Of a stretch of DNA of 64,000 bases, positions 18,758-29,516 are shown piece by piece; positions within the stretch are counted from its first letter, which is position 1; each line of letters starts with the position of its first letter. The DNA comes from Monoplex corrugatus. Its lineage: Eukaryota; Mollusca; Gastropoda; Littorinimorpha; Ranellidae. Under the pieces are notes generated by a model. That model was not told where the DNA came from. It worked only from the letters and a program-made list of their open reading frames with translations, and ran no database searches. The position numbers and the translations under genes are program-made. The stretch spans positions 34,197,039 through 34,261,038 of the forward strand of contig JAPXFY010000031.1 in the NCBI GenBank assembly GCA_030674185.1, read 5' to 3'.

Positions 18758-20134
18758 CTATTCATTACTGATGTCACAGCCATCTTGAAAGACAGCATCA
18801 GCAAAGCTGCCAAGCTGAGGTGGTTGCTCCTCTGTGTCAAGGTCTGGATTTTCTTCACAGAGAATGTCCACCAGTTCTCTTGGAAGGATGTCTCCCTCGG
18901 TCCACTGGATTGAAAGCCCAGATTTGCCTGCATGCCATCCTTTCCCCACAGGGCTTGGAATGTCAGGATTCTGAATGTGTGCCTTTTTCCAGATGAGGGT
19001 CTGGTAGTTTGATCTTTCAGTATGAAGCCTGAGGGAAGGTTTGCATGGCGGAAGGAGACTCAGGTCCGTCCCATCACAATCTGAGAGAGGCCCTGACCCT
19101 CCTCCAGTCTGGAACTTTTCCAAGCACAGGTTATACCTCAGTTTGTTCACACTTGTGTAATTCGGTCTTCCATAGAGGCAGCAAACAAATCGTTCAACAT
19201 CACCATGGACATCATTGCCCAAGACCGGACTGCCAAGCGTAGCAAACGTATTGCAGAAACTGGGATCTTTTTGGAATTTCTTCAAAACAGTGATTTTGCC
19301 TTTTCTGACGAAGCTGCTTGTGCTGTCACACCCTGAAAAGCATGCAATCCTAGGACTGCACCGCACTGCTCTCTTCCATGCATTTGTTCTAGCCTGGAGA
19401 TATCCAGGAGGCGTCTCTTGTTGCCTACTCCAGTGTCTAGAAGAACCTGATGTTCTATGTTTCTGACATGATAAAGCAACAGGATGAACACATCAGTGTC
19501 TGGAGATCGAACCACAATCCCTTGTGAAGAAGGATATGTGTTTGCTTGATGGCAGCAGTGCAGAATGATTTTTGTGTCGGCCTCCTCTTGAATTGAACAA
19601 AGGTCTGGTTGGAGATCACTGACAACTGTCATTCCATCTTCGCTGAAGAGATGTGTACACTTGCTTCCTGTTGTGAATAGATTCTCCGTCCTGCAGTCTT
19701 GGGGCATAGTCAGCCTTCTGCCATTCACTTAGAATCAGCTTCATTACTTCCATTTTGTTGTGGCCGTTGGAAAGAAAACCTTTCCAATCTTTAGGGATCT
19801 TTGTTGAAGGCCCTTTGAGCAGGAATGACTCTGTTGTTCCCCGTCTGGCTCGTTCAGAGGCTTTGATTGAACTCTCTTGATAAGTATCGGTGACAAAGTC
19901 GACCCTATCAGACTTGGGCAAGAGAGAGAAAACCTTTTGGGCCAGTTCGCCGAAAGATCCAGGTAGTCCAACAAGAGATTGGAGCATAGCATTTCCATCG
20001 ATGATGAATGTGCACCGTTCCAGCTGTGGCAGTTCAAAGTCGACATGCTTTTCAAGCATATGCATGAGCTTGGCTTTGTCTGTCTTGACAGGAAGTCCAT
20101 CTGGAGTGGCAAGTGCCCATGGTACAGGACTCAT
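18758..20134 (-). pseudogene. Transposon protein, XPG/FEN-like nuclease domain
   Basis: Frame 20134-19616 holds FIIDGNAMLQSLVGLPGS, resembling the N-terminal Asp-containing strand of FEN/XPG nucleases, then YQESSIKASERARRG. After a frame change, 19728-19282 holds IQEEADTKIILHC and VVRSPDTDVFILLL, the XPG-I pair of acidic clusters, followed by LGLHAFQGCDSTSSFVRKGK, which has the GCD-plus-helix form of the FEN/XPG H3TH region. Frame 19366-18758 continues to a C-terminal acidic tail. FEN/XPG enzymes cut flapped or bubble DNA with two metals held by these acids. At least two frameshifts make this copy inactive. Confidence 0.65.
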
Positions 20135-20627
20135 GGGTATTCAGAGCTTTTTCCAGGTTGATGTCATGTTCCCGTGCAAATTATCAGTAACTGGCCAAAG
20201 AGGTTCCTCTGAGCTGCAATTTGAACAGTTTTGTTCTTTGTAGACTGTACCTTTGTCTTCACATGTGTATGTGAAAAAGTCTTCAGTGATAGTTTCTTCA
20301 TTGGAGCGTGGAAGCTTGTTGATTTGTCCACTAGCCTCTGCTGAACAAAATCATTGAAAGCTGAGATTCCACACTGTTTGCATTGAAGGAGGTCTTCCAT
20401 AACTTCTGGTGATGCTGGCTTGCCAGATGAAAGACAGAATAAAGCCTCTCTGTCATCAGTGTCAAATGGACTGGAAAAATTCTGGAAAGATTCCAACACT
20501 TTTTGCACATCTTGCTCTGTCTTTCTTATTTCAGATGGCCTGGTATCTTTGTGGGATGTTTCCTCTTCATCCGTCATTCCTGCCAACTCCATTGCTGCAG
20601 CAAGAAAACTGCCTCTCATGTGCCGTG

Positions 20628-22844
20628 TCACACACCATCTGTAGTAGGCAGCAAAATTTCTACTGAACCCAATGATACACCATGGGACTTTGCATGTCTG
20701 TTTATTGTTTGTTCAATTGTTTGATCCACAGCATTGCGAGAAGTAGCTACGTCAGACCTTGACACACTGAGTCCTCCATCCTGAAGAAGTTTGTCAGCCC
20801 CTGGATGAGTGTGTTTTATGTTCAAGAGAGAAATGAAGTAGACACTCAGATACTTGGCATAATTCATGTGGTCCATCGCAAACAACAACGGACACATCTC
20901 TTGCAGGCAAGTAAGATGTAAATCCAAATTGTTCTCTTTCGTTGCCCTCAGGAACCTCAAACACAGTATGGGTTTATTATCCCTTCAAGGTCAAAGTAAG
21001 AGATGCCTGCTGCAAACAGCACATGGCTTTATTACATGACATGATTGGGTTGTTGTTTTGCCAAGCAGGCCATCTCTTACTTTGACCTTGAAGAGGGAAT
21101 ACTGTTCATACAGCTGTTGGCATGCACCATTTTCCACAACAGATAGCAGCTTGTCCTTACTAGGATTGAACAGAGTAGCCACTGCATTCTGCACTTCTTG
21201 AAGTTCTTCAGCTTCACCTGTAGCCAGAAATTTGATAAGCAGTTGCCTCTCTAACGCTTCAAGGACTAGTTTGTGTACTCGAAGAGCACGATTGTAGTGC
21301 TTGCCAGCAAACACTTGCTCAATTGACCCACTTGTACAGATAGCAGACTGAATGACTATTTCAGTAAGACCAGTTCCCCTCATCAGTTTGCCAACAGCGC
21401 CAAGGAAAGAGCAGATTGTGTGGAAGCTTCCCAGTCTGACAAAGATGTCTTGGACGAGATTGTTCTGCCACACCAAGTTATACGCTTTCCTCGCTACTGC
21501 TAAGTCAAATGTAACTAATGTTACATCTTGTCCCACTTGCTTTGTTGCTGCCTGTGACACTTTGAGGACATGCTGGACTGTGGAATTTTCGTGATGGGGT
21601 GGTGGATGGGTGGCATGTAGTCAACAGTAGACTGCATCTTTTCTATGCCTTCTTCTCCTGTGAGAGACACCCATCCTCCCCATCCAGGCACCAGTTGATT
21701 TCCATCTTTGGCCTCAAATCTGGAGAAAATCCACCAAAAGTCAGCAACTTTAGCTTTGTAGACTGCCTCTGGGTTTGAGAAATGAGTGTCGACAACATTC
21801 AGCTTGGGTTCTGCCTTTTCTTTTGCAAAGCAGGGTGGTACGTTTCTTGGTTCATACTGCACAGAGCATTGGTGGTTTTGAGGAGCAGGAGGTAGTTCTG
21901 TTTGAGACGGAACTGTGTCATGCACTGTCTCCTGTCACCTCTTGAATAACTATGCCATGAGTGGAGTGGGTGGTGTCAGCTCCTGAAAGGTTTCTTCGTT
22001 CAGGTCAAAGTTATCCCAGCAGAAATGAATCACTTTGTTCTGTCCCAAACTCACCGTTGAAGGCAAAAGACTAGCACACTGATGTACAGAGTTGGCCATA
22101 GCAGTCTCAAGTCGTACAATTGTTTTGTATCCAGCCACGTGCCCAAAACGATTCAAGAGACTTAGAACTTCAGAGCTACCAGTAACATGTCTGATAGACA
22201 TTCCAAGTAGAAGATGTTTGGGCATTTTCCACTTTCCCCCTGTCAAAGAGTAGCATATGTCCTGGCCAATGGAGGATGCTAATCTGGTGGTTTTGTTTTG
22301 CTCCACAGTAGTACTCTTTCCAGACAGCAGATTTTGGAGAAAGTCTGTGAGAATAGCTGGAGGATGGACAGCATCAGACTGAAGGTACTCTGCAGATGGA
22401 GGCCAAGGCATGTCAAGTGCAGCTCTAAAAGCATCCATGATGTGTCGATGAAGGACATATGCAGACTCCTCAAGTCGCCTTTCTTCTGAAGCTGCTGATA
22501 CAAACGCGGTCTCAACTGCCTGACCTCGGGCAAGTTCGTCACAATAAACAAGTTCACTACGATGGTTTGGAGCCCAGAATTTTATTCTAAAGCCAAAACG
22601 TTTCATTATCTTTTCTTTCAGTTTGTAAGTCTTGTATCCTGGGTTGTAGAAGTCAGGGGAATGTTGTTGCATGTATCCACAGTACTTCTCCCTCAGCATG
22701 GTCATTCTCTCCACCTGTGCACCTCTGATCAAGGCATTTTCAATGTACTCACATATGTACTCAAATGCCCTCTCATATGCCTGTAGCTGCTCAGCAGATG
22801 TCTGGCCTGTGGATGTTTCAGCATGCCTGCCTTCATATCTCACA
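20628..22844 (-). pseudogene. Transposon protein, transposase-like core
   Basis: The best-preserved frame, 22843-21950 (297 residues), contains ICYSLTGGKWKMPKH, then MSIRHVTGSSEVLSLLNRFG and FCWDNFDLNEETF. Frames shift repeatedly after 21950. Pieces carry WWIFSRFEAKDG, FVRLGSFHTICSFLGAVGKL, FAGKHYNRALRVHKL, and finally YAKYLSVYFISLL and DQTIEQTINRHAK. The order agrees with the large uncharacterised protein family named in the previous entry. The conserved acidic residues in WDNFD and the later EQT region are candidates for a DDE-type site, but I cannot assign them. Confidence 0.6.
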
Positions 22845-23453
22845 TAGTCTTTCCTGCAACCCTCATGATAGTGAGCTTCACGTGCTACCAGACTACATCT
22901 TGATAATGAGTGAAAACGTCATCATGCTTAGTTTTTGCTGCATCCTTTATAGAATGTTCTGCCGTCTTGGTGACACATTGTACAAGTTTGTCAAAACATG
23001 CAACTCCTTTTGAAGCTTTCTTCTTGAATTTTTTGTTGCAAAAAATGCATCTGTCGTTTGGAAGCAATGGGCCTGATGTAGCAACAGCAGTCCTCTTTGG
23101 TTTAGATGGTCCTGCAACTTCTTCACTCTCTGTCTCATGTTTCCTTTTCCTGGCAAATTTCACATTGGTAAACCGTGCATAACAGCTTCTGTGATAACCA
23201 TGGTGAGTAAAGTCCCCCCATGTCTTCTGGAATACAATCACAAATCTGATCTAGTCTATGACATGCTACATTTGAAGCACGTCTCAAATGGAGAGACTTC
23301 TGGATAGTTTTTTTTACTTTCTTCAGTTAGTGGGGTTATAGTCTTCTCTTTTCTGCTGTTTTTGAAATGAATTATACATGTTCTGCCATCTCTTGAACAT
23401 TTTCTTTTGCATTTGGGTGTGCTTTTAAAGGTTACTGGTTGTTCATCTGCCAT
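22845..23453 (-). pseudogene. Transposon protein, N-terminal zinc-binding region
   Basis: Minus-strand frames 23453-23256 and 23241-22885. They show CIIHF near the start, then a GYHRSCYARFTN motif, a nuclear-type basic stretch, CIFCNKKFKKK, and after a one-base frameshift at about 22880 an EAHYHEGCRKDY motif. The paired C-x2-C and H-x2/3-C(Y) clusters look like two treble-clef-type zinc sites. I have seen this layout at the N-terminus of large uncharacterised transposon proteins in cnidarians and molluscs. The frame break at 23241-23256 could be a second indel. Confidence 0.6.
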
Positions 23454-24845
23454 GGTGCAAATCTGAATTCACACAGGACGTGTCTCATGGAGAAGATGAC
23501 GCATTTTTAATTACAGTGTAGTTAGAGACTGCACACCTGCCCATTCTCAATGACCTGAAACAAAACGTTTAAAAACAAACGGATACTATTATGCGTCAAA
23601 GCGGTTTGCCCTATTCATACACTTTGTCAAACTTAGTGGTGAAGAACGCAGAACTAAAACTAGCAACGAACTCAAGCAGCGGTTTTTCTAAGGCGTGTCA
23701 GAGGTTCTCCAGCAACCCCATCAGAAAAGCGCATCTTGCGCTGTGACAGTGAATACCATCTGCTATAATTATAATCTATGCAAGGACTACTCTAGAGTAG
23801 TCCTTGAATCTATGCTATACGTGCTTAGCACAGGAGTCTGGCCGAAATAATGAGACACGCGCAGTAAACGGGATGGGCAGAGGTGTGTAGAAGAGATGTG
23901 CATGAACGCTTTACACTGAGACACACACACACACACACGCACACACAGAGGTGGGGACGGGGGTGAGGTGGGTTTACCAAGAACATGATTACGTCATGTT
24001 GCAGACAGAGATCACAGTAAAGCACGCAATGGCATGCACACATGACTGCTTTGCATGTTTGATTTCTTTACAAAGGCAACACTGATTTAGCGACAAGAAG
24101 CGGAAGAAAATACACATGCGCCTTCGTAAGATAGGTGTGACTTGAGAGACAGAGACACTCATGGCATTATTATTATTATTATTATTATTAGGTCAGTTGT
24201 TCCAAATCACTGGTTCATGTTGTTGAATCTCTCACCACTAGAAAAACATTGACTCAACGCGCTGTCGTAAACGCATTACTTTCAGCGCCACACCTATCTG
24301 ATGACGTTAACGAATGTTACAATACTTACTTTTCGTAGACATTCTCTGATCACAATAATGAAATCTTGATCTAGGCCTAAGTGAACATAAGCTGTTTTGT
24401 GATACACACTGAAATGTGGAGACACAAACACTAGCAAGAAACGTGTGGAAAAGTGTCGGCTGCTGAACTTGCGCGTGGGAACAGAACAGCGCACAGCTGT
24501 GGTTGAGTGGTAGGACAGATTTCAGCTGCATGCGATTCGGATGCCCATGCACAAACATCATCACTGTATCGCTTTTTGTAAAATACCAGCAGAATAGTGT
24601 GCAGATATATCGAGGAAATTTGTCTTAGATGCCATTCACGACAAACCTATGAGATATCAAGCCAGATTATGTGTGACAAACAGAGTGAACACACCCACCC
24701 CATAATGCTAAATACAAGGCGCAAAGAGGAAAAAATACACTATTAATGCAGCTCTCACTGCCAAAATAACCTGTTTACCAGAGGGTAACATGTCAAATGT
24801 TTCCTCCCATATCAGAAGCTTTCTAGAAAACCAAGTCAAAAATTT
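23454..24845. other. 5' leader and subterminal region of the transposon
   Basis: No gene. It holds a short (AC)n run at 23922-23948, (ATT)n at 24166-24190 and a CTACTCTAGAGTAG palindrome at 23788-23801. It runs to the G/C-rich right terminus. Confidence 0.5.
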
Positions 24846-24896
24846 CCCCCCCCCCGGCGGGGGGGGGGGGGGTTCTACCCCCCCAGACCAAGGTCT

Positions 24897-25740
24897 AAGA
24901 CTAGCTTAGCACAAGGCCTTTTCCGTCGAAGTGTTTTAACCTTTTGACTCCTGCAGGAAGCTGGTGGATAGGGTGAGGGAGTCAAAGGGTTAATTTTTTG
25001 CAGTTGGTGGATAGGGAGCAGAAGTCAAAGGGTTAATTATAACTCCCAGACCCTTCCCATGCGATGGCTGGGGGATTCTTTGAGTATAAACTGTATCCCA
25101 CACCTTTTGGACATCATTTGCTAGGAGTTTCTTTTGTCCAGCACTATTTGTCTCTGCATTTTTTTTTCACCATCACCTCCACATTTCCCTCTTTCTGCCT
25201 CACCTGTACTTGTTCAAGATGTTCTTGCAGTCTGTTTTCTCCCACCTACCAACGCACTTTGGGCACAGTATGCTAGACTGTGCAGCCAACATGAGGTTTT
25301 TCTTGTATAACGTGGGTCAACCCACTAATGCAACCTACACATAAGCATCGAGCCAGTTTGAACATACTTCATACGGATGTGTGTCTGATTCAGAATGATC
25401 GCTATTCCACCGTTTGTGTGAGGACACAAGTATAATATGATGTGGCATGTTTGATTTTCTCTCTGTTACATGAAAGTCGGCTTTTTGGAGCAAAGTGATG
25501 GGCAGCATTTCTTAAAACTACAGCACCAAACAATAATGAGATGACTGAAGTGAAATAAGATACGTGACTTTCTTTGTAAATCAAAACTACACTTGGAAAA
25601 AGTATGGATTGAACCTTGGACCCAGATCAGGATTTCTCTCAGATTGAGCGAAAGAACACTCCAGATCAAAACTTTGTTGTACGGTGGGATGCATGAAAGG
25701 ACATGGAATATGTAGCACTGTAATCTACGTAACATGGCCA
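24897..25740. repeat. Right half of the split duplicated segment
   Basis: Continues the homology with 12631-13480 after the transposon: the TTAA-type hairpin MITE at 24940-25040, a CCATCACCTCCACATTTCCC block near 25170, and the R3-type unit at 25380-25730. Differences from the first copy are scattered point changes. Confidence 0.85.
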
Positions 25741-25875
25741 TTTCATGTATAAAAATAAAACCGGTTAATCATATCGTGTCTTTGCACTTGCCATTTTTCC
25801 TTGGAAATATATGTCCTACGTGTATTATCAAACTGAAGTTTGTTAACATGCATACTTGTTTTGGAAGACAATGGC

Positions 25876-25878
<3 letters not shown>

Positions 25879-25920
<42 letters not shown>

Positions 25921-25943
25921 CTCTCTCGCTCTCTCTCTCTCTC
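25879..25943. repeat. (TC)n microsatellite
   Basis: CT dinucleotide run with two interruptions. Confidence 0.97.
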
Positions 25944-26702
25944 CCTTCTCGGTGGTGTCTAATAGCATGCCTGCATGTATGCACCAACAGACCAAAACAT
26001 GGGACTAGTCTACACAGATAGAGCATGTAATATGAACAGCGATATGTTGTGCAGATCAAAGTGTAGTCCATTGAGACATGATGTATTTCTCTGCCTGCTG
26101 GGGAAATATACCCTTTTCAAAATGAAGACCAATTATTGACCATGTAATGCGAAAACATTAGAACCCTTTTCCGGCGTTTCGATGTGTTTGTTACACAGGT
26201 TTAACAAGACTTTTGATGGGTTTGTTACACAGGTTTTACAAGTTATATTGAAAAACCACAATACGAGTGATAACCACACACTTCCTTGTCTAAAGCAGCC
26301 TTGGTTGAGTTATTCTGTTAGTGGTCATGCAAATGAAAAATAAAAAAAAGGAAAAAGACAATTTCACAACACGCTAACACAGGCTACTGCTATGTGACAA
26401 AATGGAGTTGGGGTGGGCTGTTAGGGTGGATGTCTAGTGCTGACAACAGTACAACTTTGTCCTCAACCTGTTGGTAGTGTTGCTGTTGTAGGCCTGCAAT
26501 AGTTGTGAAAAACAAGTCAGTATGAATTACGATGGGTTGGTAAACTATTTGAATTAAAGTGACATAGCCTCGGGCAAGTTATAAACAGGAAACTAAGAAA
26601 TGATTGTGAACTTATCACCACCTACTGCCATCTTCATCACCTTCACTGTGGACAGAATTTGGAAACACAGCATATGTGTCTATAGAAATTTCAGCGTTTG
26701 CG
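25944..26702. other. No recognised feature
   Basis: Single-copy-looking sequence with no sustained ORF, RNA-like fold or repeat that I could match elsewhere in the window. Confidence 0.4.
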
Positions 26703-27240
26703 AAACACTGCCTTGATCTGTTGTGATACACATATCACGTGCTGCTATCCAGCGTTTGTTGATGATGGTCAGTGCAAGAAACTAAACCTGTGCTAGAAAT
26801 GTTTTCTGTCACTCTCTTTGTTTCTTTTTTCTCCTTTGCTTTCTGTCATTTCTTCCGATCAATTTTTGCCTTGCTGGTCCATTCACCTGTATGTGATCGA
26901 TAAAGCCTTACATACATTTTCTTAGGATTGATAATTGCGTACATGTATTAAGTGCATTTTTGGCTCTAGGGAGGTGAGATAAGCGGAAAGACCCGTTTGT
27001 GTTTTTGTGTCGTTAGTTATGTTATAATTTGTATTCAGGTATTTTTTTAGATTCCCTTTGCGACACATTGGATGGAGTGGTGGACGCCAGGGGCATCTCT
27101 TTAGATTATACACGGAAATGCATTTATGTGTACTTAATTTTCTTTTCCTTTTTTCCCCTGTGGAAGTGTTGTGAAAGTGTAGAAACGGTTAGCCCTGATA
27201 TGGCTCCAGGCAGTCGGCTGGGCTTTAAACAATTTTATTT
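26703..27240 (+). repeat. R1 retroposon copy
   Basis: Carries the same 5' extension as the 5.3 kb copy (CACTGCCTTGATCTGTTGTG) and ends CAGTCGGCTGGGCTTTAAAC. Confidence 0.75.
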
Positions 27241-27261
27241 TAATCTGGTTGTCATTTTTGG

Positions 27262-27650
27262 CATGGTGTTAGCCCTGATATGGCTTTAATAGCCGGCTGG
27301 GCTATAAGCAATATGAAATTGAACTTGCTGCTGCCCACAGTATCTGTGCTGGTGCTGGTGCTGGTGTTGTTGATAGGAGTCATGATTATGCAAAATGACG
27401 CAAAGTCTATTTTCAACCCCGTTCTTTTTTAGCCACAGACAGACCAAAGGGTCTAAGCATAATCACACAAAACTGCCGTAGGAATAAAAAAAATATAAAA
27501 CAAACAAAAGAAACATCATTGGTCAGATCTACAACATGCCACAAAACCGCTGCCCTAGGCAAAAGAATTGGTCTATTCCTGATTCCTTATTTATCTGTGA
27601 CGTGCTCTTGTCCAGGTTATGACGCGTCCTGCCTGTTTAACGCTAGTTAT
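27262..27650 (+). repeat. I-LINE tail plus ~330 bp dispersed repeat, copy 2
   Basis: GGTGTTAGCCCTGATATGGC then CCGGCTGGGCTATAAGCAA (27267-27311), followed by the partner of 6420-6760. Confidence 0.65.
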
Positions 27651-28627
27651 TCATGAGAACCGTGGATCCTCTTTTAATTAAGGTGCTCAGGAGCTATGTA
27701 CTGTACACTATTCGTTATAGTTATCTGAGGCTGTTTTGTGTAGTCTGCATGGAGTCCTGAATTTCTTCTGGGAGCATGATTTTCTTTTTGAAGTATTGAT
27801 ATTCTCTAAACCTGCCATGTTGTTTTAATCGACATTATAAGAGACTGGACGTGCAAATCTTTCTTAATTAAAGCCACAGTTTCTTCTTTCTGAAGTATTG
27901 ATATTCTCTAAAACTGCCATCGATATTATAACTTATATAAAAGACTAGACTGGGCATGCAGACCTCTCTCCTGATCATAGCCACAGTTGCCGTTGGATCG
28001 AAAGGTCAATACCATAGACAATCAGTATGATGGCTGTAGTGAAGTTTGTTTAGAATTAATATGTGGACGTCCACCATTTATCACCTAAAACGATGTAATA
28101 CTAATAGTGAGATTGTTTTATACAAACCTGAAGCATACTCTGCGCATGTTTGTTTGATAAAATTTTCTGTTCAGCGTACTGTGATTTGCGTACCCTACTA
28201 ATAGTACTATCTCAAAATTCCAAACTGGAAATGAATTTTGCACATTTTTATTGTTGAAGATTTGAAGAGCGTAAGACATCTTGGTGTCCTGTGCTGGCCA
28301 GCGGTGCAGGCTGAAAGTGAGAGGTGACAAGCACGCAGTCACTAGCCAACACACTTGACGCATCACATCTGCCACCAATCAATATAAAATCTTTTTCTTT
28401 TATAAAATGAGAGATTAAAAAAGAAAGACGGGGATGTAGTATGGCTATATGCTGTGCCCACTGAGAGTAGCATTACTTTGACAGACAAGCAACCTGTGGG
28501 CGCTAATCCCAACAGAAGTAATAATTGAGACTCCCAGATGCTTTTGTGTCAGACGTCTTGTAATCGTGTTAGGTTGTTAAGTGAACAAGGGAAGTCACTC
28601 TTCCATAATAACAAATAGTGACTAGAG
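27651..28627. other. Mostly unassigned
   Basis: Contains an internal ~60 bp repeat (TTCTTTTTGAAGTATTGATA at 27780 and 27880) and an ~80 bp block at 28290-28372 (CACGCAGTCACTAGCCAACA) that recurs at 32905-32985. No coding sequence is seen. Confidence 0.4.
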
Positions 28628-28660
28628 TTGCTTCCGTTCGCGTACATCTTTCCCCTTTCT
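28628..28660 (-). other. Possible polypurine tract and LTR start
   Basis: On the minus strand AAAGAAAGGGGAAAGA is followed by TGTACGCGAACG. A purine tract running into TG is what marks the start of a 3' LTR. It lies 430 bp past the end of the Gypsy integrase remnant. No partner LTR was found. Confidence 0.25.
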
Positions 28661-29089
28661 TTAAAGGGTTAATATTTTTACACAATAAAAAATTAAATTT
28701 TTCTACTGCTACATTTTTCAATCTCATATCTTCAAACTTACCTAAAGTGTTCATCAGTCACTTGCTGAAAGACTTCCGCTTCAAATTTCTTCAGTGTTCA
28801 CTTTGTTCATTTCAGCACACTACATGTAATTTTCTAAAGTAAACTGTTTACGAAAAACATAAGTATTCGGCACTTTGCTTCTTACAGTCTGGAATGTTTC
28901 TTTTTTCTTTCTCTAAATCTTTAACTTTTAACTATTTGTTTTTCAATGAACTTGAACATTTTAAAAAGTTTCAAATTTATCCATTCACACCACTCACGCC
29001 TTTCAACAAATTTAACTTTTAAAAATGAAGTTACACATTTATAGTCTTTTCATTCTCTCCATCATTCAGAATTTCTGTTATCAGAATTC

Positions 29090-29516
29090 TTCAACAGAGT
29101 GAACTGGTTTCTTCTTCATTCTTTCACTTCGCCTAATAACCGGTGTTGAAGGTGGACTTGAGACTGGATTTGTTGTCATGGATGGAGTAAGAGGTAGAGC
29201 TGCAGGGAATGGATTAACTGCTTGTCTTGCCCTCTAGAAAGGTTGCTCCAGCTCATCTGGTAGAAGAACATCATCATGATCAGACTCGGTCTGGGACTGT
29301 ACGATTTTCTGAATGTGTTTAATGTTGCGTCCGCATTTCGCCCTGTGGAGTGTTTATTAGATATGACCGTTCACTATCATCGGCTGGACCAGTGATCTGT
29401 CCCTTGGGGTTCCATTTCTTTCCACCATCAGTCTTGATCAGGACAGTTGTTCCTGGTTGTAATTTTAGCAATGGTCGTGCACCATGACGTTGATCAAATT
29501 TTTTGTGCATTGTCAC
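29090..29516 (-). pseudogene. Gypsy integrase C-terminus remnant
   Basis: The minus frame encodes the C-terminal domain after the integrase core: KKFDQRHGARPLLKLQPG, VLIKTDGGKKW, SYLINTPQGEMR, then after a frame change and one stop a tail with RRSERMKKP before a final stop at about 29092. The GARPL...PG box and the RRS-R-KP ending are typical of Ty3/Gypsy Pol C-termini. The rest of pol lies outside or was lost. The upstream edge (29516) meets the direct-repeat block, where sequence just past the fragment recurs at 30600 and 31870. Confidence 0.7.

Larger units (their letters stand above)
18330..24896 (-). mobile_element. ~6.6 kb DNA transposon with XPG/FEN-like nuclease (Academ-like?)
   Basis: The empty counterpart at 12614-12645 defines both ends. 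The left end reads AGACCTTGGCCTG. The right end, reversed, reads AGACCTTGGTCTG. Both continue with a TAGA and then C-runs, giving imperfect terminal inverted repeats next to G/C homopolymers (18351-18378 and 24846-24884). AGAC occurs on both sides and is one possible 4-bp target duplication; the exact parse is uncertain. The minus strand encodes, in broken frames, an N-terminal Cys/His region, a large transposase-like region and an XPG/FEN-like domain. Academ transposons are described as pairing a Cys-rich transposase with an XPG nuclease, so I suggest that superfamily. I could not test it. Confidence 0.75.

Noticed and set aside
19045..20666. Plus-strand ORFs across the XPG-like domain
   Set aside because: Shadows of the minus-strand transposon protein.
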